From Liolophura sinensis (Eukaryota > Mollusca > Polyplacophora > Chitonida > Chitonidae), in NCBI RefSeq assembly GCF_032854445.1, contig NC_088307.1, positions 2,420,001-2,480,000 on the forward strand: a DNA stretch of 60,000 nt. The letters run 5' to 3'. A program made the translations under genes and the position numbers. Of this stretch, positions 22,450 to 32,545 are shown piece by piece. Under the pieces are notes generated by a model, which saw nothing but the letters and a program-made list of their open reading frames with translations, had not been told where the DNA came from and made no database searches. Positions within the stretch are counted from its first letter, which is position 1; the number at the start of each line of letters is the position of its first letter.

Positions 22450-25400
22450 AACCAAGGGAATACCAAAAACTTTCCTCTGCAAGACTGCTGATGGAACCCT
22501 CGTCACATGGTCCCACTGACTGAAAGACAGACACCTTAACCATCTGACCAAGGCCTTCTCATTAATTAAGTGTAGATGTAAAAGCTGTGATACAAGTAAA
22601 TGGTAAAAATCTTACATTACTTGTCCTTCAAACTACACACATGTGCAGTGCAACATGATCATAAATTACATACTCCAGCGTATACGCACATGTTTACAGA
22701 GCCCTATAAATCACACAGACATTTTTGTACAAGCATTCAATAAGAGTACGTTAAATGTTACCATCAGAAGACATGCCCACATGTTAAAAGCCTATGTCCT
22801 CAGATGCACTATAAACTGTCTATGATTCGATAACACTCATGTATGTATACACTGTATAATGACTCAAGTATGATTCAAGTTAGTCCCTTGGCATAAAATA
22901 CCCACATGGTTGTGTTATTTTAAATGCTCGCACAAATAATAGCTGTGTATTTACGCGTATCTTGACACCCACATTAAGTCATCCATCATTGTGATTATCT
23001 AGGCAAGTGTCAAGCTCATATTTAATATCGGCATTTTATTTTCACTCGGCACTGAAACAATGTAATGAATGCTGGTTGGGTAAGGCCACAGTGCTCTCAG
23101 TTCTACATCCTACTTGTACATGTACTTTATGTAGAAGAGCAACAGAAAGTGTTAGCAGCAAAATACTATGCAGTCATCAGTCATGCACACCAAATGTTCT
23201 CTGTGGCATGCATGCTAACAGCTAGCTCACAATGAGCACACTTGTAGCAGGCATCCAGCATTCTGCTACCATCTACTCACTGGTCACACGGTGTAAGACA
23301 CATTCCTATGTGCACATGTAATACATATACAACGCAAAGATACATGCATGTTGTACCATCTTACTGCAACATTCCTTTAGTATCACATGCACACCAAGTT
23401 AATCATGAACTACCAGGAAGCCTGTGAAAAACTTTAAGCCTGTCTGATACTGTGCAAACCTCCTGTGCAAGCACAAAAATAAAAAAAAAAAAACATGACG
23501 ATATTTTGTATTTTGATTTATATCTCTGATTCTGTCCATACCAGAAGTAAAACTTTCTCAATTTCACTGGATATTTTTTATTAGTGGACTGAAATGTTCC
23601 TTAACCTGTTCGGTAGTTCGCTAACAAACATTCCCACACATGCATTAGCATCGGCCAGTTTTGCAGCAGTCTCCAAAAATTTATTGTAAGACTTCCCATC
23701 TCTTCTAAATTTTGGGACACCTGGTCTGATCATTTTAGCCAATATATACATGTATGTAATTCTAGCAGGAATACTGACTTTCTTTTTTTCTCACATGATT
23801 AGAACAACATACTCATGTCTTTACTTTTACAAAAGGCTTGTAAAGAAATGCAATATTCTATTTTAAACACTACTAATATCTGTACAAAATTTCAGATGAA
23901 TAAGGGTGCCGTACATAAAAAAGTATTGTTGACTCTTTCTGGAGACCAAGATCAGTAAGAAAAGACCTGTATTTATTCTATGTACATGTATCTGTATGTA
24001 TATAAAAATTAAATTTTGTTTTCTGGACATGCTAAAACTTTAGTTGGGTTCTTCAAACATTTTCACAGTTCTAGGGGTTTTCTGGAAAGCACTGTATCAT
24101 TTTACAGCTTAAGACAGCAAAATGTTTTTTAATTTTGACAGCATTCAGGAAGCTTAATAACAGCATGGCTTGGAAACAATTGGTATTAATTTTAAAAAAT
24201 GGCCTTGACAAAAACTGGTCAAGGCAGATATCTAAATTGATCAGAATCAATATCCCTGATTTTGAATCTACATGACGTCAATTCTATCTTCACACCAAAA
24301 ACTGTATGTATGTACAGTGCATGTACATCTGTTGCTAAGATGCTCTGATCTCTTCCCGCCTGTCTCAAAATGGCATAGACGAAAGTCAGAAATATTGATC
24401 CAGGCAGTGCCTCCAATAAAATCGAAATGGAAGACTAAAGTACAGGCAGTAACAGATGTTTCATTTCGTCTTTTTCTTCTTCTTTTTTTGCCGATCATGT
24501 TGCCATGGTTTAATTGGCAGGCTGACTGATGGAGCTCTTAAGCCTAGTCTGAACCACATCTACAAATATACTGTTAGTATATTATTGTAACAGGTACTTA
24601 TCACATTTCTACTCTCTAATATAAAAAATTCCAGCATTTGTTTTTTTTTTCACTTATGTCCCTATTACAGCAATTACACTGTACAGGCAGAACTGACAAC
24701 AACTGACTAAAGGTAAATGATATATAACTTCCCCAAAACTGTGTATTTCTAAAGAAAAATAAATGTCAGGAGCTGAAACTTACAGTTTTCAAGTCAGAAC
24801 ATGTTCCCTTCTTTCAAACAATCCCCAAGACACATGTAGCTTTCTAACATCAATAGAACTCTCAGAACCAGGCAAACTTTGCAACTTGAGTGAATGAGTG
24901 AAATTTTAGGGTATTTACCATGCTAACAAGAAAGTCTGGATGTGTTCTGACTGACACACTTTTGGTTGTGTTAAGAGACTAGCTTCCTGGTGTACTGCAT
25001 CTACATAGCCATGAGACAGGAAATTTGGTGCTGAGCCAGAAGGTTAAAGACTTTTATAGATTCAAATCACTGAGCTACTATGAAAACTAACCTGAAAATC
25101 GTGACAATTTAGGCTGCGGCGCTGTACTTCCTGACCCCAAAATCAATACAGCTCAGTTCATAAATATGCCAGACTAGTGGTTCATGAAATGTTACACAAA
25201 CTTACATGAAATATGTGCACATAAAAACTTTAACAAGGAAACAACACACTGTGTAATGACCACATCATACCCATGATCTGTCAATTGATAACACAGGGTT
25301 TTTCCATACAGTTCATTCCATGTTATTTCTTGAGAAACCTATTTTATAGGTCTACACAGTACATCTATGAAGTGCCAGAAAACAATGTCAGAAGTTGACA

Positions 25401-26690
25401 TTATGTACATTGTACATCAATACCATTGTTTAGCTCTACCTATAATGCTCCTTAAATGTGGCAACTTCAGAGTTTAAAGATTATAGATATATGTAGCAAT
25501 GAAACTCTAAATGACTTTTTACAATGAGAAGCTTATATGTGTATCACTAAAGCTGTCTAATACTCTTTTTGAGCAGAAAGGTGCTCTGGAAAACTGGCCA
25601 GCTGCACTGTACCTAATAGACTGTACACTGTAATAGAAAATTAAATGAAGTACAACAGGACTGGCCAAAGTAGGCGGCTACCTGCTAAATTTTCTACAGA
25701 AGCAGCAGGCAGCAGGTACACATAGCTGGTAACTGACTTCTCATGAACCCACTGACAGTGACATGTAGTTATGTACAGGCAACCTCTACACTTAGACTCA
25801 CAGGTCACTGCAGTCTGTCCACGACATAATAATAATAATAATAATAACACATATCTATCATAACACGGTAATCTTTCAAAAAGAATGGCAAATGTCAACT
25901 TGACCAAAAGACTAACCACAAGGAGCCAGCATGAAGGTTTCAGACATTTTCTGTAATCCTTGAATTCACAAATCCAAACAGTTCTCGCATCACAGGGATC
26001 ACCTGAGTCAATACTGGATACAGCAAAATCCTCTGGATGTAGGATGTAACTCTTATAACTCAGCCATGTCCATTCACAGGTGGGACTGTTATATTGTCAA
26101 TTAAGATGTTAACACTACTGCTCTTATTACTACAGTATATCCACAACAGACAGGTAGTAAGGACATCCTGTACCTGTCAAGGTGAGCACTGTCACAAAGC
26201 CATATCCAAAGCCATCCATTCTGGTAACAGTATCATGATCAGTGGACTAGCTAAGTGTATACTGTGTGCCTTAACACTGGTTACATTGCTTATGAAGTCA
26301 GCTAGCCCCCAGAGCAATAGCTGTACTGACTGATATCCCTGATAACTGGACTGGACACTGAGGCTGGCAGTAGTTGCTTTAAGCTTTGGCAGTCCCAACT
26401 GGCCGAGATTGGCCGCATGGATTATCAGGTGTACATACATATACTCTAGATGCTATATACAATTTAGGACATTTGCACATGAACAGTACAAGTCTACACT
26501 GAAGGATAGTATGGAATGAGCTTATCAAAGGGCCATACATGTAGTTCTATATATATGAAGGCACTGATGCAAATATTTGTGTAATTGGAGGGGGTGTCAA
26601 ATACAAATTACTACTGTCTAAAAACATTGGTAATGTGTGAAGCCTTTATTCAACTATCATTCTGCTACAGACAGTAGGTTAATCTACTAA
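22450..26690. other. Non-coding stretch
   Basis: Contains an A-run (23480-23494), the CRE at 24273, a repeat-like piece at 24775-24880 and an (ATA)n run at 25828-25848. No supported exon. Confidence 0.45.
24273..24280. promoter_or_regulatory. Perfect palindromic CRE
   Basis: TGACGTCA is a full CREB/ATF site. It lies at the 3' edge of a 76-codon - strand ORF (24268-24498) that starts MIGKKRRRKRR; that ORF has no splice support and is not called. Confidence 0.3.
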
Positions 26691-26702
26691 TAACGTAAGT
26701 AA

Positions 26703-26703
<1 letters not shown>

Positions 26704-26744
<41 letters not shown>
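26704..26744. repeat. (TA)n microsatellite, left arm
   Basis: About 20 TA units directly before the hairpin at 26749. Confidence 0.95.
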
Positions 26745-26748
<4 letters not shown>

Positions 26749-26753
<5 letters not shown>

Positions 26754-26809
26754 GACCAGTCCTGGGTGCCCAGGAAAGGGACGAGCTTGCGCCCAGGACG
26801 AGTCCATAC
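26749..26809. repeat. Imperfect inverted repeat between two (TA)n arrays
   Basis: Arms GTATGGACCAGTCCTGGG and CCCAGGACGAGTCCATAC pair except at two adjacent positions, and the match continues imperfectly inward. An alternative inner hairpin CCTGGGTGCCCAGG also exists. Confidence 0.85.
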
Positions 26810-26844
26810 TACATAATATAGTAGGCGCTGGGGACTTACGTGTA

Positions 26845-26847
<3 letters not shown>

Positions 26848-26901
<54 letters not shown>
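26848..26901. repeat. (TA)n microsatellite, right arm
   Basis: About 26 TA units. Frames reading YIYIYI over this and the left arm are artefacts. Confidence 0.95.
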
Positions 26902-26906
<5 letters not shown>

Positions 26907-26974
26907 TATACACACATAAACAAATAAGGAATACAATTAAAACTATTACATGTACATGTATTTTATAGTGTGTT

Positions 26975-27070
26975 TAAATTTATTTGATTGATGTTTATGG
27001 GTTATAATTATGAAACTCAGGGCAGAGGGCTGAGGGAAGAAACTGCATCTCGGGCTGGATTTGAATTTGC
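26975..27070 (-). mobile_element. Possible second SINE type, decayed
   Basis: On +: TTTATTTGATTGATGTTTAT tail-like, then GGCTGGATTTGAATTTGCAA, which resembles a B box. The middle region is not recognisable. Confidence 0.4.
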
Positions 27071-27495
27071 AACCGTTCATATAAATAATATATACTACAA
27101 CTTGTCTATGGCACTGGCAGCCACATCAATGACTGAGTGAATTCTTAAATTCTAAACATTTTGAATTTAGAGGGATCTATAAATGTCAACCCTTCTACAC
27201 ATATGTAAACCAAAAGATCATAAGGTGGTCAGATGGTCTTGTAGGTTACATGGCTGATATTTCGATTCCGTGCCAACAGATGGCTATTCTGAAGTTCCAA
27301 TATGCCATTAGTGCTAACTGATGGGTGGCTTTGTGTTCATTCCACAGATAGCAAGCTCTTGAGGCTCAGTGTCTCCAGCCACATGCATAGACTGTGCATG
27401 CATACATATATGCATACCACACCTGTATAACCAGCTACAGCTCCATGTCTGCAGGCATGTTTAATAAGCTTTGCCCAACTGACCACAAGAGACTG

Positions 27496-27673
27496 GTCAA
27501 GCTTTGTGCAATTGCTACGGGAAATTTACATGTGCTACTGGCAGCTCTCGAGATAACATCTGGTATTCCTTTGTTACAGCATTTGTCAAGCATAGTGCAA
27601 TTGCACTGGAGAGTTTACATGTGCTACTGACCACTGGAGAGATAATATTTGGTAATACTGTTCTGTTAAGACT
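27496..27673. repeat. 89-bp imperfect tandem duplication
   Basis: GTCAAGCTTTGTGCAATTG (27496) and GTCAAGCATAGTGCAATTG (27585) begin two copies that also share TTTACATGTGCTACTG and GAGATAA. Long frames cross it but none is supported as a gene. Confidence 0.75.
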
Positions 27674-28015
27674 AGAGGTGGGGCAGTCGCAGATTAAGAT
27701 AAGAGTCAACGTAGCTAATAGGTAGGTTAAACATGCACATTTTGAGTGACAGCAAGGCTAAGCAAAAGACAAGCGTGTAGGATAGTCAAATATCTGGCAA
27801 CAGTAACATCTATTTTATGCTGAGTACTGTAACTCACCTAAACTTTCACCCCAAAAGTCCATTTTTAGCAATTAAATGTCATAAAATATTACTTCTGGAG
27901 CTGAATGTCTTAACATATATTTTTGTGTGTTGATTGCCAACAAGCTAAAATAAAGTGATACATGTCCTAGTCTACATGTATAAATTGGAACAATTTCAAA
28001 ACTGTGTGTTTGTTA

Positions 28016-28052
28016 GAGGAGGTTGAGGTTGAGGTTGAGGTTGAGGTTGGGG
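28016..28052 (+). repeat. (GAGGTT)n minisatellite
   Basis: Six hexamer units. They encode the EVEVEV run of a spurious frame. Confidence 0.9.
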
Positions 28053-28276
28053 CTCAGGGGAAAGAACGAGAGGTCACCACCAGAAGTAATCTACCTGTAC
28101 CTGTAAAACAGAACATCTACTTGTTTTTAAAAAATCCATGCAGAACTTGGCTAAGAAAAAGGAATCATGCGCTGACTGGACCTGACCTCATATCCCCGAC
28201 ATTGAGAGGCTCCAGTGGAAGTCTGTACCACTGCCTGCCTACAATTGGCCTGTAACCTGCAAAAGCCAGGAAATCA

Positions 28277-28297
28277 GCGCGAAAAATACGTCATTGG
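28277..28297 (+). promoter_or_regulatory. E2F-, CRE- and CCAAT-like sites in 21 bp
   Basis: GCGCGAAAA (E2F-like, 28277-28285), ACGTCA (CRE half-site, 28288-28293) and ATTGG (reverse CCAAT, 28293-28297) lie back to back. This trio is common in proliferation-linked promoters. No transcription unit is evident beside it. Confidence 0.25.
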
Positions 28298-28756
28298 CAC
28301 ACAATATTCCTTTATGACAGTAAGCGGAGGCTAGTGTCATTAGAAGGACATTTGTGACTGACAGAGCTGAGTCACCCAGTATCATCACCACAACCAAAGA
28401 CTGTGATCAATGTCGACTTTGTCTTGGTTGCCCTATCATCTCTCTGATAATCTCACATCTCTACAGATTCAATGACATCTGGGCTTCCCAAATATCCACT
28501 GTACAGCTGGTACAGTACAGCAATACTGTACACTTCAAACTTAGGCTGCACATGCAAATCTTGCATGTAGAAATGCAATCCCTGCTTATTTCATGCAACC
28601 ATAATTTGAATTATTTTAATTCCATATGTAGGAGCATGTTTTGATTTTGCACTCTGGCTTGCAATGTTTGTAAATTTATAGTGACATATTCAACCTAAAT
28701 GTAGTATAATTTAAAAATTAAAAAACTAAACAAATCCAAATTAAAAAGGAGCTGGT

Positions 28757-28838
28757 GAAGAGCAACCAGATTGGTGAGAGACTTCTGAGTCATTGTGCTG
28801 CACTAGCGTGCTAACCACTCAACCATGGGTGGCCCCTT
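28757..28838 (-). mobile_element. SINE tRNA-head fragment
   Basis: On +: GATTGGTGAGAGACTTCTGA, GTCATTGTGCTGCACTAGCG, TGCTAACCACTCAACC. Only the head of the element is present. Confidence 0.8.
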
Positions 28839-28839
28839 G

Positions 28840-29590
28840 AAAGGTTTTAAAGTCATCTTGTACGTGTAATTTCAACTTGTAGCTTTATCAAGTGCATCCT
28901 CAGTGACCCAGAGGTTTGCAATTTGTACAATTTGTACAATTTGCAGAGGCCTTGACACAGTTTTAAGTATCACGAAACATGTGCAGCAGGCTTGGATGCA
29001 TAATACATGAGCATGCATCATAACACACACACACACACTGCAGCCGCTACAACCACATTCTTCTGTTACTACGGCCAGCCCAGTTCCTGGCACTCTGTTT
29101 GGCTGAAGTGCGTATCCAGTCTGTGAATGCCCAAGGAGATCGCCAATGATTGGTTGCCAGGTAATTTGTGTTTGGCCTTTTCAGGGTGCGAGCACTAAGT
29201 GATGACTCACTGATCAGATCGTGACCTAATTATGTCCCCTGATGAACTAAGACGATTGTAACGTGTACTTTTTGCTCTGATCAATCTGTTTGCCAGTGTT
29301 CACTGTTAGGCAAATGGTTGCGGATACAGGAAAGACCTTGGGCCAAGTTGCCGTGGCTCTGATTTATGAGTTAGGGATCAACAGATCTGTACAAATCTTC
29401 ATCATGGAAGAGGCTCACCATACTTCCATTCAAACATCACAGTTACATGTAAATGTACATGTACAAAGAGACATGTAGCCTATTTGGTCAGGATGACGGA
29501 ACATTATAAAAACATACAACTATTCTTAATCTTCTGATAAGCTGTGGTCTATGATACATACATGTACAATCCAGTTTTACCGACGTATTG
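28840..29590. other. Non-repetitive stretch, enhancer-like words
   Basis: 29100-29400 has no recognisable repeat and contains TGACTCA (AP-1/MAF-like), TAATTA (homeodomain-like) and CCTTGGGCCAAG. It could be a conserved non-coding element, which is inference only. A short (AC)n run lies at 29024-29038. Confidence 0.3.
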
Positions 29591-29637
29591 AAATTTATTT
29601 ATCTGATTGATGTTTTACGCCATACACAAGAAACATT
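29591..29637 (-). mobile_element. SINE tail fragment
   Basis: On +: ATTTATTTATCTGATTGATG, TTTTACGCCATACACAAGAA. Only the tail is kept. Confidence 0.7.
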
Positions 29638-30084
29638 ATATTAAAAAGAAACAACTGCCTCAGCACTGTGAGGAAATGGTGTACATGCTTGTATATACAT
29701 GCACATGTAGGTATGTATGTATTCAATAAGCTTTATGCAGTGACTTCTTGAGGCGTCCCTCATATACAATGCTCGTGTGATATATCCGGAAAAATGTACT
29801 GTGTATCTGATATAAAATTTCCTGAATGACTAAGTCACTAAATTTTCCCCTGTTGTGAGAGTTCTTAGAAAGATGTTTTGAGGTTTGTGAGAAAGTTAGT
29901 TTGACACTGGAAAACTATAAGCGTAATATTTTAATATATTTATTTGCCTATAAAAGTACACTTTCTCGTGTGAATTTTACAATGTTTAAATCTTGCAGGT
30001 TACTAGTTTTGTGTACTGGCTGATTAACACAGTTTGGCACATATCTGACACAAATAATGACAATTTTTAGAATATTTAAGCATT

Positions 30085-30194
30085 CAGGACCCATTTTTAC
30101 AAAGCGGCTTACAATATTTTGTACGTCATTATTCCTGTACCATTGTCTAATGTGTGCGATTATCGGAAATTATCTCTTGTGAGACTGGGCCCTG
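30085..30194. mobile_element. Short MITE-like element with CAGGGCCCA-type ends
   Basis: Left end CAGGACCCATTTTTACAA; right end, reverse complemented, CAGGGCCCAGTCTCACAA. The ends match at 14 of 18 positions. Total about 110 bp. Confidence 0.5.
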
Positions 30195-30420
30195 GACTAT
30201 ACCACACGTACATGTAGTTTTGTGTTCTGTTCAATTTAGCCTGGCACACATCAGATACAAATGAGGTGATATTTAGACTATTTACTCCTTCCTGATTACC
30301 AGCTTTGTGTTCTGCTTGATTAAGCCTGGCAAATCTCACAGGGTTCTTCTGTAATCTAAGACCTGAGTCTCAGTGGGAGCCACTGACGTTAACCTCTGAC
30401 CTTTCTCATCCCGACCTTTC

Positions 30421-30480
30421 ATGGGCAGCGCTCCAGCTGCTGAGGGTTTGTGCGTGCCGCATGTACAGGTTGCTACACAC
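30421..30480 (+). CDS. Weak candidate + strand start exon (MGSAPAAEGLCVPHVQ...)
   Basis: ATG opens 20 codons, MGSAPAAEGLCVPHVQVATH, directly followed by GTAAGTC, a consensus donor in phase 0. An in-frame stop lies upstream. It has four CpGs. MGSxxA would be a possible N-myristoylation start. No partner exon is seen. Confidence 0.22.
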
Positions 30481-30888
30481 GTAAGTCAAACGCAGGTATT
30501 TCTGGAGCTTTACAGCAGGTGGATTTTCACAGCCACCTTCACCTGTTTTTTTTTTTTTCTCTTTTCTCAGACATTTTCACTAGAACTACAAGCCTACACG
30601 TACATACTGTATGTGAAGCCACTGCATTTTTCCATGTGTATATATACAAGCATGTAACATGTCATATTTCCCACAGCAACAACAACAACATCCAATAATC
30701 CCCTAATTATGCCCACACAGATATAGGACCAATGTCATCTAAGGAGTAACACATGTGTTCAACTACAGAGCTTAGCTTACTTATTTTTTTGTCAAGGAAC
30801 CAACTAGTCTCCATAGTAGACATGTGTTGAAGGCTGGAGAGAACCATGTGTCCAAAGACAGAACCTTGAGTCCACAGGCAGATTCTCC

Positions 30889-30915
30889 TGTGTACAAAGT
30901 CTGTCTTTGTACACA
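30889..30915. repeat. Perfect 11-bp inverted repeat
   Basis: TGTGTACAAAG and CTTTGTACACA flank a 5-base loop. Confidence 0.8.
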
Positions 30916-30987
30916 AGGGAATCTCTTGTCTTTGTCCAGATAATATACTCCTCGGTAAACGAGGATTCTTCTCATTACTATTAGCCT

Positions 30988-31197
30988 AATTTTTCAACCT
31001 TTTTGAGTACGAAAGAACAAACTTCAGCTCAATTTAAGCATATTTTTAGTTTGATTCAGGACAGGAAACCACATTGTGGATTAGCAAGTTTCTGGGCTTC
31101 ACCTAAAGTATAAATCAATCAGCGTACACAGAATTATGCCTTCATGCTTGAACTAACACGTACATGTAGCAAAGATGCGAAAAGGTTGAAGAATTAC
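30988..31197. mobile_element. MITE-like element, TIR TTCAACCTTTT
   Basis: The left end (TTTTTCAACCTTTTTGAG) mirrors the right end (CGAAAAGGTTGAAGAATTAC). A second copy with the same ends and related interior is at 51334-51546, and a partial one at 50271. Confidence 0.65.
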
Positions 31198-31351
31198 AGT
31201 ACATGTAACATCACGCATCCTTGTACACCCTTATGCTTAAGTTCTTTTGCTAGTGCATGTTTAAGCTGTTACTTTTTAAGAATTTAAATGAACAGTTAGA
31301 ATAAAAATTAATTGAGGTAAACTGACCACCACAGACTTTTACTGGCTATGT

Positions 31352-31505
31352 GTGGCCGTTCGCCGACTGTCACACTGTCATTGCTGCTCTGGTTTTACTC
31401 TCTACATGTATGTTGTAGCCGTATTTCACCTGTGCGACCATTTGCCAACTGTCACAATGTTGTTGCTGGTCTGGTTTTGCCCTTCATGCTGTAGTCTTTC
31501 ATATT
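31352..31505. repeat. ~80-bp imperfect direct duplication
   Basis: CCGACTGTCACACTGTCATT and CCAACTGTCACAATGTTGTT begin two diverged copies, both followed by GCTG-TCTGGTTTT. Confidence 0.6.
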
Positions 31506-31532
31506 ATGAACATGTAACTTACCTCTGCTTAG

Positions 31533-31591
31533 ATCACCTGGTCTGAGGGTAAAGAACCGATGCCGAGGGGTAGGAGGTCGGCTTGTTACAG
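31533..31591 (+). CDS. Candidate + strand exon, 59 bp
   Basis: A strong acceptor (ACTTACCTCTGCTTAG) and a strong donor (ACAG|GTGAGC) bound 59 bp with an unusual CpG content. Two frames are open, ITWSEGKEPMPRGRRSACY or SPGLRVKNRCRGVGG, and neither is recognised. It may be a non-coding exon. Confidence 0.28.
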
Positions 31592-32321
31592 GTGAGCTCC
31601 AGCGGTTTGTATCCATTGTAAATACCAGATGAGCTTATACACAGGTACTATTTTCACCACGGCCACATAATGAAAGCGTGCATGTAGAAATCCATCCAGT
31701 TGGCGCTTCAAAAGCACATGTACAGGGTCAAAACAATTATTTCATAATAGTGGCAATTAAACAGAGTTGTCGACTGAAACTAAAATGAATGTATTTGATT
31801 TTGGTCGACATCAAAAGTTTACCAGGAAGAAATGTGTACGTCAAATAACCTTAATTACGGCCAACTCCTGTTCCTGTGTACATGTGCAGGTAATAAAGGT
31901 GCAAAGATAGGTTTCAGTACGTCAATGCATACATATGCACATGGATTTACCCGCCAATGTACCATAATTGCAAGAAATCTCCATCACACATATATATGTC
32001 CTGTTAATAGTCCAACAATACATGTACATACAGCTCAGGTAAAGACACCCAGTACCCTGTGAAAGTACTTGACATATATCAGGTAATCCCAGCTAAATGA
32101 ACGTATTCAATTAGTACTTGTCACAGTGAACAGCCACACAATTCATCCATAATCCTTTTAGAAAGTTTAATAGCGAGCTGTCAACTGAATCCTCCCACAA
32201 AACAAAGCTTGCTAATTGACTTCAATAAACTGGGATAGACAGGTAACGACCATCCTGAAAGCCTCCAGGTGTAATGATCAAATATAACGTTGCCTCGTCT
32301 CACTTCACAATCAGACTACAG

Positions 32322-32373
32322 GTCGCTGGAAGGATAGCACAAGGAGTTCCTCCAGATGTAATCCGAAGAAGAG
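32322..32373 (+). CDS. Exon-like fragment (VAGRIAQGVPPDVIRRR), possibly transposon-derived
   Basis: The acceptor CAGACTACAG and donor GTATAAC bound 17 codons reading VAGRIAQGVPPDVIRRR. The pattern I..GVP..VI..IR is reminiscent of short segments in transposase-derived proteins. That is a loose resemblance from memory, and the fragment is too short to decide. Confidence 0.2.
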
Positions 32374-32484
32374 GTATAACCCAGTTTTTCTGGCAGACGC
32401 GTAAACATGTCAGCTATTGTAAACTAACGATCACTGTTCACCTGAATAGAAACTCAGGCAATGAAGCAGGGTCTTGTGTCTTGC

Positions 32485-32545
32485 TAAAGACTAATAAAGT
32501 TAACCCCAAGACTCCTTAAGTCTGACAGTTGGTGCCCAGATCAGG
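32485..32545 (+). mobile_element. Possible LTR end plus primer-binding-site-like word
   Basis: AATAAAGTTAACCCCAAG, then GTCTGACA, then TTGGTGCCCAGATCAGG. The order (polyadenylation signal, CA end, TGG-starting site) resembles an LTR 3' end followed by a tRNA primer site. No coding region or second LTR is seen. Confidence 0.22.

Noticed and set aside
24268-24498. 76-codon - strand ORF starting MIGKKRRRKRR
   Set aside because: The basic start is a poly-purine run (TTCTTCTTC on +), no usable donor follows in frame, and the opposite strand is equally open.
26679-26936. - strand ORFs of YIYIYI repeats, also at 56946-57140
   Set aside because: They are translations of (TA)n microsatellites.
28004-28255. 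ORF starting with an EVEVEV run
   Set aside because: The run is a (GAGGTT)n minisatellite, and the rest shows no family or splice support.
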